Assembly: GCF_028858725.1 (NCBI RefSeq)
Contig: NC_084774.1
Span: forward strand, 7,166,001-7,230,000
Reading direction: 5' to 3'
Source of the DNA: Colius striatus
Taxonomy: Eukaryota > Chordata > Aves > Coliiformes > Coliidae
DNA: 64,000 nt
Positions 1-12,840 of the stretch are shown piece after piece. Both the position numbers and the translations under genes were made by a program. The notes below the pieces were generated by a model that was not told the origin of the DNA, did no database searches, and was given only the letters and a program-made list of their open reading frames with translations. Positions within the stretch are counted from its first letter, which is position 1, and every line of letters begins with the position of its first letter.

Positions 1-2850
1 GTGCCGGTTGTTGCCACACGCTCGCTGTTTGTGGGGCTGTAAAGCTCAATGTTCCTAAAGTCTCAAGGCAAGAGCCATGGCTGCTTCTGCATCTGGCCAG
101 TGTCTCAAACACAACCATTGTGTTATTCATAGTAATAATTGGTGCAAATATACTTGGGCTTTGCAGTGCCCAAAACACAGCTAGCCTCAGGAACAGAACC
201 CATGAGACACAACTTGCCAAGGGGATGCTTAAAAATAAATCTGGCTGCAGATGAAGAAATGTTTTGTTGTAAATCCACAGCTCTGCTGGAGACATCAGGG
301 CTTGGATCCATGACTGGACCCAAAAAGCACCCTCTTGGGTCACAGGAAGCTTTCAGGAGCCCCATGGAGTGGGGAGGAGCCTCACACGTACTTGGGAGTG
401 TGACTGTGCTCTGCCTGTAGTAACCCTCATACTTTTTCCTGAGGAAACTTGTGTAAAGGTCAGCAGAAAGCGCAGTAACACCTGAGCACAGCTTCACTTC
501 TTGATAGAACGTGATTTCAAGACGTGCTGTAATAACTGAGACATCAGAACTACCCAGTGCTACTTCATTCTCGTTTTAAAGCACCTGGTTTTCAGTTCCA
601 GTAACCTCCTCCCTCCCCCCAGGATGGGTTTTGTTGGTGCTACTTAAAAGTCATAAAGAAATCACCTCAATAAGTTTCAGGGAAGAGACTGAAATCCTTG
701 GTTGGGTAAAAAAGAGAGAGAGAATGATTGTGGATTAGACAGTTTAAAGATAAATCTTTGGAGTGTGGTGGGAGGGAAAGGAGGGCCGGCTGGGCACAGG
801 GAGGTGTGCTGACTTGCTTGAGCTTCCATGGCCTTGGAGCGCATTATCGGCAGCACTGCGTGCGTAATGTCAGAGTCCTGCGAGGGCACATTCCTGAACA
901 CCAGCCCAAGAGATAAGAGGCTGCTTTTGGAGAGGATCTATTTGCCATTTTATATTTGCATGTTGGGCATCTTCTCCCTTGCAGAAGAGATTCCGTGGTG
1001 GGCTCGTCCGGCGCGTTACGAGGCGCAGCCTTTGCCGTTTGCCTTCCAGCAGCAGCCCAGCGCCGCCAGAGAGGAGCCCGCTGATGGCAGGGCAGCCCGT
1101 GGAACAGGAGCTGATTGCAACAGAGGAAAACAAAATTCAAATATTTATAAGTCATAATTGCATCTTACACTCAGGTCTAGATCCAGCAGAGGCTGAGTCA
1201 TCCCCAAGCTGCTCCCCTGGGGCTGGGGCTGGCCCCCTGTGTGCTCTCCCCTGCGGCTCCCCGGGACAGCGGGTGCTGCGGGGCTCAGGAGGCAGCGGGG
1301 AGCGTCCCTGTCTCCCTGGGCAGGCACAGTGGGGAGAAGGCAGGGGGGGGCCCAGGCACTAGTGTGCTCTGCTCTTTGCCTAAGTGTGAACATACAAGAA
1401 GCAGGGCAGTACCTTGGGGTTGCCCCCGGTTCATTCCTTCATCACACATTGGGATTTCAGTGGAGGAATCCCTCCCTACACACTCCTAAGCCAGCTGGAG
1501 AGCAGAGGGGGTGGCTGTGGATTAACACCCCCCCAAAATGCCTCAGTACAAACTGGGCTGTGATTTGATGCTCCAGCAATGAGCAAGCGAGGGCTGCTGC
1601 CCCCAGCCCAGCCACTCTCCAGCACCCACTGCCCTGGGCCATGCAGGGAGCTCAGCTGCCCTCTCCCAGCCCTGGCAGGGAGCGAGAGGCAGGAGGGGAA
1701 GCCTCAGCCCTGCCCAGCCGTGGGGGCCTTATCAGTGGGGAAGGGCCCCTCTGCCATGTGCTGGCCAGGGATGGATCGGTGTGTGTGTGACTCCTTGTTC
1801 CCAGTGACTCATGGATTCACTGGCCTTCACCAGTGTCATGGGAAATACTTCTTTAATAACTCAACAAGGCACTGGGGGAGGTGTGGGAAACAGAAAGAAA
1901 AACTCCTACCACATAGTTCTCTGAAACTTGTTCACTTCTCAAATTGCTTCTGAAGCGTCAGGTCTTGTTCAGAGTAGGGGGGTGCTCAGAAATCCTCCCT
2001 GAGTGGCTGCAGGGGCTGGTTAGGGGTGGGCAGGGGGCGATGGAGCCAGTGCTGACTGTGGAAATAGAGTGCACAGGTCAGTGGAATCAGCCAGCACCTG
2101 AGCACAGCTCATAAGACACCTAAAGCAGGGGTTCAAGAGCACGCTGCTTCACCCCGGTTCTTCCAGGAGGATAAAGGGACAGAGATCAGTAATGGGAGAG
2201 GTGGGAGGGCTGCCAGCACTGCAGAGCTGGTCGGGCAGCCCTGACGGGCTCACTGCCGGTGTTGGGGTGCCTGACCGAGCCCTGAGCCCACATGTGCACC
2301 CTGGCACTGCTCTGTACTGAGGGTAAGCTGGGCATTTTCCACCTCATCCCGGCGCTGGAAGGAGAAACTAGAACTGTCCCCATATGCCCACCTGCCTGAG
2401 CAGGACTTTGGTGGGATGTGCACCTCATCCTGCATGGAGTGACTGACGCTGCCAGCTGGGAACTGGACACCCCAGGAACACCCACAGCTCCCTTCTGCCT
2501 CATTTCGGAGGCTGGCACTGAGACGCGGGGCTGTACTAGCCCAAAGACAGGGCAGATGCCCCGGGAGGACACGGCCACCCGTGTGTGCCAGAGCCGTGCT
2601 GAAGGGCCCGCGACCCCCCAGAGAGGCCCAGGACGTGGCTGCCCTTTCCCTGCTTTTCCTCAGCGCTCAGGTTTTGCTTCCCGCTGACTCCAGAGCGGGG
2701 GGAAGGTGGATCGCAGCCCCCGGGCTGCTGAGGCATCCCCGCCAAAGGCGCGTTTCTCCCCGCTGCCTTAGCGCCGTTTCACAAAGCAAACCCCGACCCC
2801 GCCGGCTTTAACCTCCGGAAAATCCCGTCTGTCACCAGCGCCGGCTCCCA
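1..2850. other. Intergenic DNA upstream of SRC
   Basis: No reading frame here resembles a protein family I know, and I see no splice-bounded exon set, RNA gene or clear transposon. GC content rises towards the right end as the SRC CpG island begins. In human the gene upstream of SRC is MANBAL, and nothing like it is visible in this stretch. Confidence 0.5.
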
Positions 2851-3900
2851 GGTAAACGCAGCAGCTCGGGGCGCTGGGCTCGGGTGGGCTCACGGACCCT
2901 CCTCCCCTCTCCAAACCCCTCACCCGCGGGGCCGCGCAGAGCCGCGCTCAGGGGACCGCGGCCGCCGTGTCGCCGCCGCTCCCGCCCGTGTCCCTCCCGC
3001 CCGTGTCGCCGCCGCTCCCGCCCGTGTGTCCCCGCCGCTCCCGCCCGTGTGTCCCCGCCGCGGGCCGGGGCGCGTCGGCAGAGCCGGCGGCGGGGGCGGC
3101 CCCCCCTCGCTGCGCGCCCCGCGGAGCCCGGCTGCCCGGAGCCTCCTCCCTCAAAGCAGACAAACCCCACGGAGAGGAGGGGCTGCCGCCGCTCTCCCCC
3201 AGCCGCCGTTTCCGGTTTGCTGCCATATTCCTCTTTTTTTTTCTCCCTCTTTCCCCCCCCCGTTTCCCCTCCCCGTGGGTTCCCCGCGCTCCCGCCCCGG
3301 ACAAGGGGTGAGCGGGGGCGGGCGAGGCAGCAGCGCGGGTCCGCGGGCGCTGCGCGATGCCGCTGCCGCCGGCGCAGCCCTGAGCGACCGGCCCGGCCCG
3401 GGCGGGCACCGGCGGAGCGGCGGCGGCGGGGAGGGGGGCGGCGGCCGCGCCCCCGGCTCGGAGACAAAGCCGGGACCGAGCGCTGGAGGGAGCGGCGGGA
3501 CCGGCCCGGCGGGAGGTGAGCGGAGCCGCGGCGGCGGGGCCGGCGGGAGATGCCGCGCTGTGGGGCTGGGGGGACGCCCTCGGCCCCGGGAGTGGGGGGC
3601 CTGCAGGGGGTACCCCGGGTCCGCCCGTGAGGTGTGGCGGGGAGATGCCCCCGCGGCGGGGTGAGCTGCTTGCGGGTGCGAGCGGGGATGGCGAGGAGGC
3701 TGCGGTGGGGCAGCCGCGGGTCGGCAGCGGAGGGGCTGCCCGCAGTCGGGTAAGCGGGCGGTGGGTCTCGACAGGGATGCTGGTGGTCTGGCTGTGGGTT
3801 TCTGTGGGTCCAGCGGCAGATGCCACATGATCTGGTGGGTCTGCCTGACGGTGCCACTGTCTAGCGAGACAGACGCGGGCTCGGCCGGGGATGCTGAGGG
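2850..3900 (+). promoter_or_regulatory. SRC: CpG island, probable SRC promoter and non-coding first exon
   Basis: The segment is very rich in GC and CpG, including GC-box-like runs. It carries three good plus-strand splice donors: GTGAGC at 3308, GTGAGC after GGGAG at 3516, and GTAAGC at 3750. A plus-strand island about 18 kb before the first SRC coding exon fits the known SRC layout, in which GC-rich TATA-less promoters drive non-coding 5' exons that splice to the exon holding the ATG. Which donor is used, and where transcription starts, cannot be read from sequence. Long open frames on both strands here are products of GC richness. Confidence 0.6.
2970..3060. repeat. Short GC-rich tandem repeat in the SRC CpG island
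   Basis: A CGCCGCTCCCGCCCGTGT-like motif recurs four times with small spacing changes. It supplies several GC boxes and sits just upstream of the candidate SRC first-exon donors. Confidence 0.6.
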
Positions 3901-6600
3901 TCCGGCGGGGCGGCCCCGCCTGCCCGCAACTCCCCTTTGTTGTGCTCGGGGGCTGGGGGGGACCCCCGGGAGCGCGGGGCGGGGAGAGCCGGGCTGTATG
4001 TAGGCCAGGACATAAAATATTCATCGCCCCCCTGCTTTGATGTCTCCCGATCCGCTTGCCTTGTCGTGTTTGCTCACCGGTAATTGTGGAGCTCGTGTCC
4101 AGCCCCGCTGGGCCCGGGGGGCTGTGCCCGCCGGGCTCCTCGCCGTGCCCCTCACCGCGGCTGCCCGTCTCCAGCCTGCCGGGGAGCTGCAGAGCCACGG
4201 GCTGCCTGACCAAAAGCTTTACCCAGCCGGGAAGTTCTGCCATCGCAGCCTGGGCGATCCGCTGCCCGTATGTGGCTGCGAGCGGTGGCCCTGGCCCCGG
4301 CTGTCCCTGTCACAGCCCCGCTGTCATGGAAGGGCATCGGGGGCTTTGCCCTGAGCCCCGCTGGGGTGAGGGTGGTTTTTTATCCCTGCTCTGTTCCCGG
4401 GGGGCTGTACATGGGCTCGGGTGGGCTGTGCTACACCCTGGTGCTGCCTGGGCTGGGCATGGGGGGCAGCCTGCGGGGATGGGGACTGCTGCATGGGGCT
4501 GTGTGTCCTGGGGACAGGGGCTGGACGGGGGGCTGGCGTTTCATGGAGCCGACCCTGACGTGGTCCCATCTGGTGCTGAGCATTGTCTCGGGGAGCTGTG
4601 CAGCCTCCTGTGAGACCTGCTGGAAACGAGCGAGGCTCTACCGCATCTCCCCGCGTTGTGCCCTGCCCAGTGCCATCCTCCCCTGGCCCTTCCTCACCCG
4701 GCGGCCACTGTCATGTGCCACGGCTCAGCTCCCCGTGCTTGGGCTTGGGAGGGGACTGTGGTCCCTGATCCTGCCCCTGTTCCCAGTGCCATCGAGCAGC
4801 AGTAAAGGTCATAGGCAGCAGGGAGTGGGTTGTGCTGCCCTGTGCATGCTCACCCGTCCCTGCTGCCCGGCAGCGGTGCAAAGCAAGGGACACAACGTGG
4901 CTGCTCCATGCAGCCAGAGGGCCCCCAGGACAGGTCCCACCACCCTGTGACATTAGGGTGCCATGGAGGGTGCAGAGCCTGAAGAGGTTCCTGAGGTGTG
5001 GTGCTGCCTGAGGCTGGCACTGCCTGCGCTGTGCTGACAGGAGCAGGACCCGCAGCGGGGACTGGGACAGGACAGCACGTACCCAGCTGTGTGCAAACTG
5101 AGCTGCTGGAAGGTGGCAACAAAAGACTTCATTTTTCTTCCTCCTGCCCAGCTGGTGCTCCCAGGAGGAGGGCAGGTGTGGGCTGGAGGGCTTTGTCACT
5201 CTCAGCTGAGGAGGTGCCTGCTGCCAGCAGGCTGGAGAACCAAGTCACAACAAACCTTCCCAGGGTCTTACCATTGGTGCTGAGAAGCCCTTCATCCCTG
5301 CCAGGCTCAGGGACCTCCCTGTTGGTCAGACAAGGGCAGGGTCCTGGTGTGAGGAGAAGCATGAGGATGGGGACACCAACAGCCTCCCCCTTTCCAGCAA
5401 TATCCTTCCTGTTATTTCCCCCATGGGACTGCTGCCCACACTGTTGTGGCCAGAGAGGCTGCCACAGGGCTGCCCTGTGCTGTGCCAACTGTTCTGTGCC
5501 CCGTTGTGCTGGCTCAGGATCTGTCAGACAGCGAAACCTTGGCCATTGGGTGTCCGTGGCAGGAGGCTCGTGCGCTGCCTCCCGGGGAGCCGCGTCTCTG
5601 TAATCATTAGCCACTCAGTGCTCGCTTGGCAGGGAAGGGCACCTTTGCTTGAAAGATCGAGGGTCGCTTCCCTGTTCCAAGCTTTGGCCCAGGAGCAGCA
5701 GGGCAGAGGCTCTTCCAAGCACCTCGCTTCCCTGGCTTTGCCAAAACACAGCCTGAGGTTTGGGGTTTTATGTTCTGGAGATGGGATTATTTACGGGCTG
5801 GCGCAGCAGCAGCTGAGGGAAGTCCAATGTTCCCTGTCTGGATCGTTAGTGGCCTTGCAGTGCTCTCTGTGTGATGGAGATGGCCTAACGATAGCTCTGC
5901 CCTTTAATGACTTTGTGCCAGAGTGATGGAAAATCAGGAAGGTACTGTGGATGCAGAAGGGGCCATCCCAGCCCTGGCTGGGGAGCTGCAGGGCGAGGTG
6001 ACGGGAGAACTGGTGTTTGTGGTGTCTGACCTCTGCAGAGGTTCTGCTGCAGAGACAGGAGGCTTGTTTGCTGCCTTGGTGGCACAGAGGGGACATCAGC
6101 AGTCCTGAGGCAGAGGTGGCTCTTGGGAAGCAGCATCGTTTCACTGGGCTCACCAAGGCGAGGAGGGGATGGACTCTGGGACTCCCGTGCCTCTGAAATC
6201 CCGTCTGCCTTTCCCTGCTCCTGGTGCCAGGATCACGCCTGGCCTTTGAAGTCATCACAGAGCCAAAACTCTTATCTAATGAGACTTGAAGGACTTGGGC
6301 CATAACCTCTCATTTTAATGACCAGTAAATGCCTATAACATCTTGAAAGAGAAAAGGCAGGAGCAAGCAAACAGTCTGCACCTCCTCCCAGCACCAGTGA
6401 GGGAGCAGAGGGAGCCCCAAGCAGGGCTGGGACAAAGCTCCTGGCATCGCTGGGGGAAATTTGAAAGCCTATCTGGAGCACTATTGTTTCCTGTACTGTC
6501 TATTTTGCAGCTCTGTTTCCAACTTGTTTCTTTATCTCTCTCGGAACAATTTCCCATCTGAGCTCACTTCTGCAGCGCTCTGCATCTCACCCCAGAGCCT
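3901..6600. other. SRC 5' intron region, no gene seen
   Basis: Probable first intron of SRC. It is moderately GC-rich unique sequence. Open frames are short, lack splice context and resemble nothing I know. Confidence 0.45.
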
Positions 6601-6605
6601 GCCTG

Positions 6606-7020
6606 GAGATATGGCCAGTGTGATCCCAATGTGCATTCTAGTGTGCATCCCAGTGCCATCCCAGTGTGTATCCCAGTGCCATCCCAGTGTGATCCCAGTG
6701 CCATCCTAGTGTGTATCCCAGTGTGCCATCCCAGTGCCATCCCAGTGTGTATCCCAATGTGTATCCCAGTGTGATCCCAGTGCCATCTCAGTGTGTATCC
6801 CAGTGTGTCCCAGTGTGATCCCAGTGTGATCCCAGTGTGCATCCCAGTGTGCATCCCAGTGTGATCCCAGTGCCATCCCAGTGTGTATCCCAGTGTGCAT
6901 CCCAGTGTGATCCCAGTGCCATCCCAGTGTGTATCCCAGTGTGCATCCCAGTGTGATCCCAGTGCCATCCCAGTGTGCATCCCAGTGTGCATCCCAGTGC
7001 GATCCCAGTGTGATCCCAGT
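6606..7020. repeat. Minisatellite, 10-12 bp ATCCCAGTGTGT-type units
   Basis: About 35 degenerate copies of a unit near ATCCCAGTGTGT, with variants ending GTGCC, GTGTGC or GTGTG. In the right half the variants repeat in a fixed order (GATCCCAGTGCC, then GTGTGT, then GTGTGC versions), giving a higher-order period of about 46 bp. The array lies in the SRC 5' intron. Confidence 0.9.
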
Positions 7021-9400
7021 GGGAAAGGCCTCAGCAGGCAGTGGCACGTCCCTGCACTGCTCTTTAATCAGTGCCCAGAGATCAAGTCAGCCCTCTGGAT
7101 GGAAATGACCATCCTCTCATGGCTGCTCCTGTGACAGGAGTGTGGATCATGGCTGTTTCCAGTCCAGACTCCTCTTTTCACCGCCTGTAGCTGTGGGTGG
7201 TGTGGATTAACTCCCCCGGGGCGTGTGTCTTACTGAAGTTTCCACCCATCAGCAAAAATGTGCCGCGTGTCACGGGGTTACTTGAAAGCGGCCTCCAAAA
7301 AATAAGTAACGAACGCCTTGGGTCCCTCCTCTTTTTTTCAATGGGCAGCAAGCTCTGAGGCAGTCTGGTGTGTTGTGTGCTTAGGAGGGGGAAAAAGAAG
7401 ACGACTTGTGTGAGCATGGCTCCATCAGCAGGGGCTGCAGCCGGTGCTGGGGTGCACCCAGGCCCCGCCTCGGCCCCGCGCTGGCACAGGCCGCGGTGGG
7501 AACACATGCCTCTGCACACGTGGGCTTGGAAAAGAAAGCCCTGAAACAGATTTCAGGAACTAATGTGGTTTGAACCTGGGCCAGGAACCAGGACCTGCAA
7601 ATCTGCATCTTGCACTGACTTCCCTGCAGGCTACGGATCTCCTGGCTGCCCTGGCTGCGGCGCAGGGAGGGCTGGGGGCTGCAGGGCTTCCACGGTAATT
7701 CAGGCCTTAAAGAAATGTGCCCAAGCCTCTTGGCTGCAGGTGGAGATGTGGCATCTTAAAAACCCCTTAGGCTGGTGTTGAAGGATGGCTGAGCTCGTCT
7801 GGAGGGATTTGGGGAACAGAACTGCCCAGGTGTTTAGGGCAAGAATGTCAGGAATGAGGCAGGTGTGTAGGGAGGAACCCGCAGAGGCTGAATTGTGCAG
7901 CCTGGCACTTGTGAGCCCCCATACCAGGAGGGCACTGGGGTGGCTTTGGGGCTGTGGTGAGGGGCGAGAGGGCTGTGCTGGATCAGTGCCTGATGCTGGT
8001 GCCTCAGGCCCTGCTGCACTTCCCTCCCCATGCCGTGGGGCTCAGAGGATGGCCCTGAATTTCCCAGCCCTGTCCCAGGCTTGACCTGCTGTGGTCTCGC
8101 TCCCGTGACAGTGAGGTTTCAGCTGGCCCTGAGCCTGCTGTGGTAGGGCTGGATGGCTGGGGGAAAACCTGACTGTGTGCTACAAAAACAGCCTTCACCC
8201 CGCGTGCTCCCATCCTTCCTGGCCCTCTTGGGCAATCTCAACCTGAGCAATGAGGGTGAAGGCTCTCTGCTGCATTGGCCCCTCCACCATGGCTGAGGTT
8301 AACAAGTCCAACCTGTCCTGAGCCACGAGCCCCCTTCTCAGACCATGCCCCAGTTTGGGACAGCATGAGGAGGTCAGGTAAGTGCTAAATCAATCCTAAA
8401 AATGTCTCGTCTTGAGGAACCCTTTAGCAGGAATGTGGGTTTGGAGGCACAGCATCATGTCTGGGTCTCACTGCTGCACCTTGCTTCCCTGCCCGCTGAG
8501 GAGCACTGTGTGCCTCAGTTTCCTCCAGGAGCAAACATCTGATCTCCATGAAGTGCCAGCACCTTCCTCACCTGCTCAGCCAGTCTGAGAGACAGTGTTT
8601 TCAAGGGCTTGCTCCCCAAACCCAGCTGGGCACTGACTTCCCTGGCCAAAACCAGCCCTTATGGCTCGGTGGGTTTGTGGTGCTGGCAGCAGCGGGGTCG
8701 GGAGGTGAGAGCCTGGGCCCTGAAACGTGTGCTTGGTCATTTCTGCAAACAATCATCACAAAAGGGCAGTTGGAGTCACCCCCTGCTCATCCAGGCCCTT
8801 TCCAGCAGGGCCGGGTCGGGATGGGGTCAGGGAGCTGCTGGTGGGCACCCTCTGTGCTGGGCAGGGATGTTGTTGTGGGATGAGGAGTCACTGTGACCAG
8901 TATTTCAGGGTGAGTGTCCTACTCCAACATCACAGACAGTTGAGGTTGGAAGCGGGGCAGGGGGTAAAGGCTCAGGGTGACAGTGTGGTGTGTTCAGCTG
9001 GAGCTGAGCAAGGACAGCAGCGAGGGGAAGGCAGCTGCAGGGACAGGGATGTGCACACATGTGTGTACACTCACTGATCTCAGCCCTTCTGGGTGCTTTG
9101 GGGATTGGGAGAGCTTGTGTGCTGTAGTCTGGGTGGGTTGTGCTGCAGCCACTGTGGACCACAGGTGATGGAAAGCAGAGGAGATGCCCTTCATCACTTT
9201 ATCCCTTCATCCCAGCCCTGCAGACTCTGCCTGGGGGCGGGGGGGGTGGGGGACAGCTCCTGCTCAGGGTGGTTGTTTTGGGTAGGAAAGGCTGGTGCAA
9301 GGTCCATGTGCAGCTCGTTCCACACTGTTGGCTGCTGTTGGCAGCTCAGGGCTGGTCCCATCTGCCTTGTCTATAGCCCATCTCAGCTTCCACCACCAGT
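7021..9400. other. SRC 5' intron region, no gene seen
   Basis: Unique intronic-looking sequence between two minisatellites. I recognise no coding exon, RNA gene or transposon. Confidence 0.4.
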
Positions 9401-9406
9401 GCGGGC

Positions 9407-9857
9407 TGGGAGGTGTGTGGAGCTCAGCCCGGGAGGTGTGTGGAGCTCAGCCCGGGAGGTGTGTGGAGCTCAGGTCAGGAGGTGTGTGGAGCTCAAGTCG
9501 GGAGGTGTGTGGAGCTCAGGTCAGGAGGTGTGGAGCTCAGGTCAGGAGATGTGTGGAGCTCAAGTCGGGAGGTGTGTGGAGCTCAGGTCGGGAGGTGTGT
9601 GGAGCTCAGGCTGGGAGGTGTGTGGAGCTCAGGCCGGGAGGTGTGTGGAGCTCAGGCTGGAAGGTGTGTGGAGCTCAGGCTGGGAGGTGTGTGGAGCTCA
9701 GGTCAGGAGGTGTGGAGCTCAGGTCAGGAGGTGTGGAGCTCAGGTCAGGAGGTGTGGAGCTCAGGTCAGGAGGTGTGTGGAGCTCAGGTCAGGAGGTTTG
9801 TGGAGCTCAGGTCGGGAGGTGTGGAGCTCAGATCAAGAGAGGTGTGGAGCTCAGAGC
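9407..9857. repeat. Minisatellite, 23/21 bp units around GTGTGGAGCTCAGG
   Basis: Twenty tandem copies, each with the palindrome GAGCTC. Most units are 23 bp; several are 21 bp because one GT is missing. Variation is concentrated after GAGCTCA (GCCCGGG, GGTCAGG, AGTCGGG, GGCTGGG). It lies in the SRC 5' intron. Long plus-strand open frames across it are a product of the repeat. Confidence 0.92.
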
Positions 9858-12463
9858 TCCCCTCCAGGAGCAGTGGAGATAAGACACCAGCTCAGCGTTT
9901 TCCTTTGTTTTTCATCTGCTCAGGCTGTTTATAGCGAGCCCCATCCTGGGCTGCACCTCGCAGACAGCTCATCTCCCCATGGCTCTGGGGAAGCTGCTGA
10001 GCATCCCACTCACACAGCTCTTTGGGTAGGGAAGTGCTCTCCAGGGCTGGCTGATCCCTGTTTGCCCCTCAGGACCCTCCCTGGTTTCTTCCTCTGATCC
10101 ATCCTGAGCGAGTGGCTTTGTTTTGGTGGTGCAGGTGGGAGTGGCAGTGAGGACCAGCATCTCTCTGGGCTGTGCCCTTGCCAAGGTCCAGGCTCCCTGA
10201 GCATGTCTCAGCCTGGGGACTGGCAGTGCCAAGACCAGAGGCACGGTGCTGAGCTGTGCCCACAGCAGGCACGGTGCTGAGCTGTGCCCACTGCTGTGGA
10301 GCTGTGCCTGCTCCCATCTGCACCCGTGGAGGTGGAAGCAGGAGCTGAGGGTGCAGTGCTGGAGGCTGGTGCTGATCACCCACCCTTGGCCTGCAGCAGG
10401 TCTGCGTTAGGGCTGGCAGCCCCACGCTCCCCAGAGCACATGGCTCGTGTCCATCAGACGCCCCAGAGTCCCAAAGTAACCTGGGAAAAGAAGCCAATAA
10501 TCAGCATACATTTGCAGTATGGGATCCTGCTTACTCCTTTGGAATTGTTCAGGGCTCTGCAGAGTGTTGGGAACGGGTGATGGAAGACCCTTGGCCTCTG
10601 CTTGGCTTCTCCTTTGTGCCCCCCCATTACAGTAAACCCCAGTATGTGTCCTGCCAAGTCCCCACAGCTCCCAGGCAGGAGCAGGCGATGCCCAGCCCTG
10701 TGGGGTTTGTGCAGAGGGTGCACATACCCTCCCTGCACTGCCCCTCTTTTATCAGAGAGTATTGCAGTTCCTGTTCCATGGCTGGAGGGTCGCTGGGAGG
10801 TTTCCTGCCATGGGGCTCCTGCAGGACCCCTTTGCAGGACCCGTGGGGCTCTGGCCCCAGCCCTGAGGGCCAGTGGAGCCCCAGGGAGCTCCTCTCCTCG
10901 CTGGACTGGATGGGCTGGTTTCTCTGAAAGTGGAAATGTTTTAGCAGTGACGCCAGTGTGGCCAGGGGTGGTTGTAACTTGCTCAGATCCGGAGTTTTTC
11001 AGCCTGTTGCTCACCCTCTTCTCCCCCCTGCCCTGGAGATTTGCCACCTGCCTGTGCTGCTGTCCTCGCCCTGGAGTTACGGCAGTGCTGTCGGGTGCTG
11101 TGGGGTGCAGCAGCCCTCGAGCCAGTTGCAGAAGGTTTGGGCCAGGTCTGAGATACATCAGTCCCTCAGTGCAGCCTTTGGAGCCAGGCAGGGGGTGCAC
11201 TGAGTGCTGTGCCACGGCCAGCCCCGGGGGGGCAGCCAGGGCAGATGTCCCCATTCAGAAAGCAGAAGCGAACTCCATTTCCCAGAGCCTGAGGCTAGCA
11301 GAGGCGTGGCAGAAATGGGGAACAGAATCCTCTTTCCTCCTCTAGAGAGATGAGCTTGTGTCACTGCCTCTCTGTCCCCTCCTCCAGCAGGCCCTGCCCT
11401 CATCCCCATGCTTTGTCTGGGGGAGGGTGGGAAGTGTTGATGTGGTATGCCGTGGCAAGATGGGCAGGTGATGGAAGCATATGGATGCCAGCATGCCCGG
11501 GGGACAGGGTTAAAAATGTACCTTTTAGGGGGCACAGTGCTGAGGGCTGTTTTGCAGGGGGCACAGAACCCTCAGTGCTGAGAGCTGTTTTGCAGAAGCG
11601 TCAGCTCCCATTGCCAGCCTGGACTCACATCAGTGTTCTCTGGTCCCACAGCTGTTCTCCCCAGCCCCACAGGCACTCCTGCCCTTGGAAGCATTTCCTT
11701 TCTCCTGGACTTGGCAGGAGGAGAGCGTTACCCTCATCACCTAGCTGGGTGAAACTGGCTTCGGGTTAATGCAGGCCAAAGGCTTTGTTTGCCTTTGGAA
11801 AGAGTTTACTGGAGCTGGTTGGGCAATTCCTGGCTTTGGCTGGTGTCCTGGTGGGAATGCTGGAAGCACAGGCTGAGTCGGGCTGGGAGGCACCAGCAGG
11901 CATCTCTGTGCCAGTGAGGTCGGGCTGCACGGTGCCTGGTGGCTTGGAGCAGTTCGTGCTGGAGATCATCCCACCCCCCTGCAGCCCCTGTTCCTGCACC
12001 AGACCACCCTCATGGGGAGAAAGCTTATTTCTTTTCTTGTCTGTCATTGTCAGGTTGCTCTTACAGTGCTGGGGGATGCTTGCTGGCTGTGGCTCCCCTT
12101 TCCTCTGTGTGTGCAAGCAGCAGGCTGGGGCTGTGTCTGCAGGACCTATGTGTTTGTTCTCCACCTGTCCCAAAGCTCTCCCAAAGTGCTCGTGTGTGAA
12201 TAATGAGGGACAGAAGGGGCTTGAGGAACCTTCAACTGATTTGCATTTCCTCCTGAGCCCAAAAGCACCGTGAATGTGGGAGGTCTCCTTTGGACCAGGG
12301 CATGGGGCTGGGGGAGCTGCAGAAGCCCTGATTTTCGGTGGCTTTGTTACTGCGTGGGGGTGGAAAGGGGCAGTGGGCACCACTGGCTGCCCACCTTCCC
12401 TTACTGCAGCAGCATCTCCTCATGCATCCCTTTGCAAGGGGCTGCAGCTCAGCTCTGTGTGTG
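9858..12463. other. SRC 5' intron region, no gene seen
   Basis: Unique sequence with no coding similarity I recognise. A small local duplication of about 28 bp, centred on GCACGGTGCTGAGCTGTGCC, lies at 10,238-10,291. Confidence 0.4.
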
Positions 12464-12840
12464 ATCACAGAATCCCAGAGTGATGCAGGTTGGGAGGAAC
12501 CTCCAGAACTCAGCCAGCCCAACCCCCCGCTAAAGCAGGTTCCCCTCACTCAGGGGGCACTGAACGTGTCCTGGTGGGTTTGGAAACCTCCTGAGAAGGA
12601 GCCTCCACACCCTCCCTGGGCAGCCTGGGCCAGGGCTCTCTCACCTCAGCACCAAACAAGTTTCTCCTCATGTTCCAGTGACACTGACTGTGTTCCAGCT
12701 TGTGCCTGTCACCCCTTAGGACAAGGGGTGATAGGACATCACTGGGCACTACGGAAAAGATTGGCCCCATCTTCTCAACACCTGCCCTTTAGGTGTTTAT
12801 AAGTGTTGATGAAGTCCCCCATCAGTCTTCTCTGGATGTG
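12464..12840 (-). mobile_element. CR1 LINE fragment (3' end)
   Basis: Read on the minus strand this is the 3' end of an avian CR1 non-LTR element. The CR1 terminal signature appears at the left as ATCACAGAAT on the plus strand. The usual 3'-UTR blocks follow, such as the complement of GGCTGCCCAGGGAGGGTGTG at about 12,610-12,630. The copy is truncated at its 5' end, as most CR1 copies are. It lies in the SRC 5' intron. Confidence 0.88.

Noticed and set aside
2832-4243. Long open frames on both strands (up to 431 codons)
   Set aside because: CpG-island composition depletes stop codons; the translations are low-complexity Pro/Arg/Gly/Ala with no known relatives.
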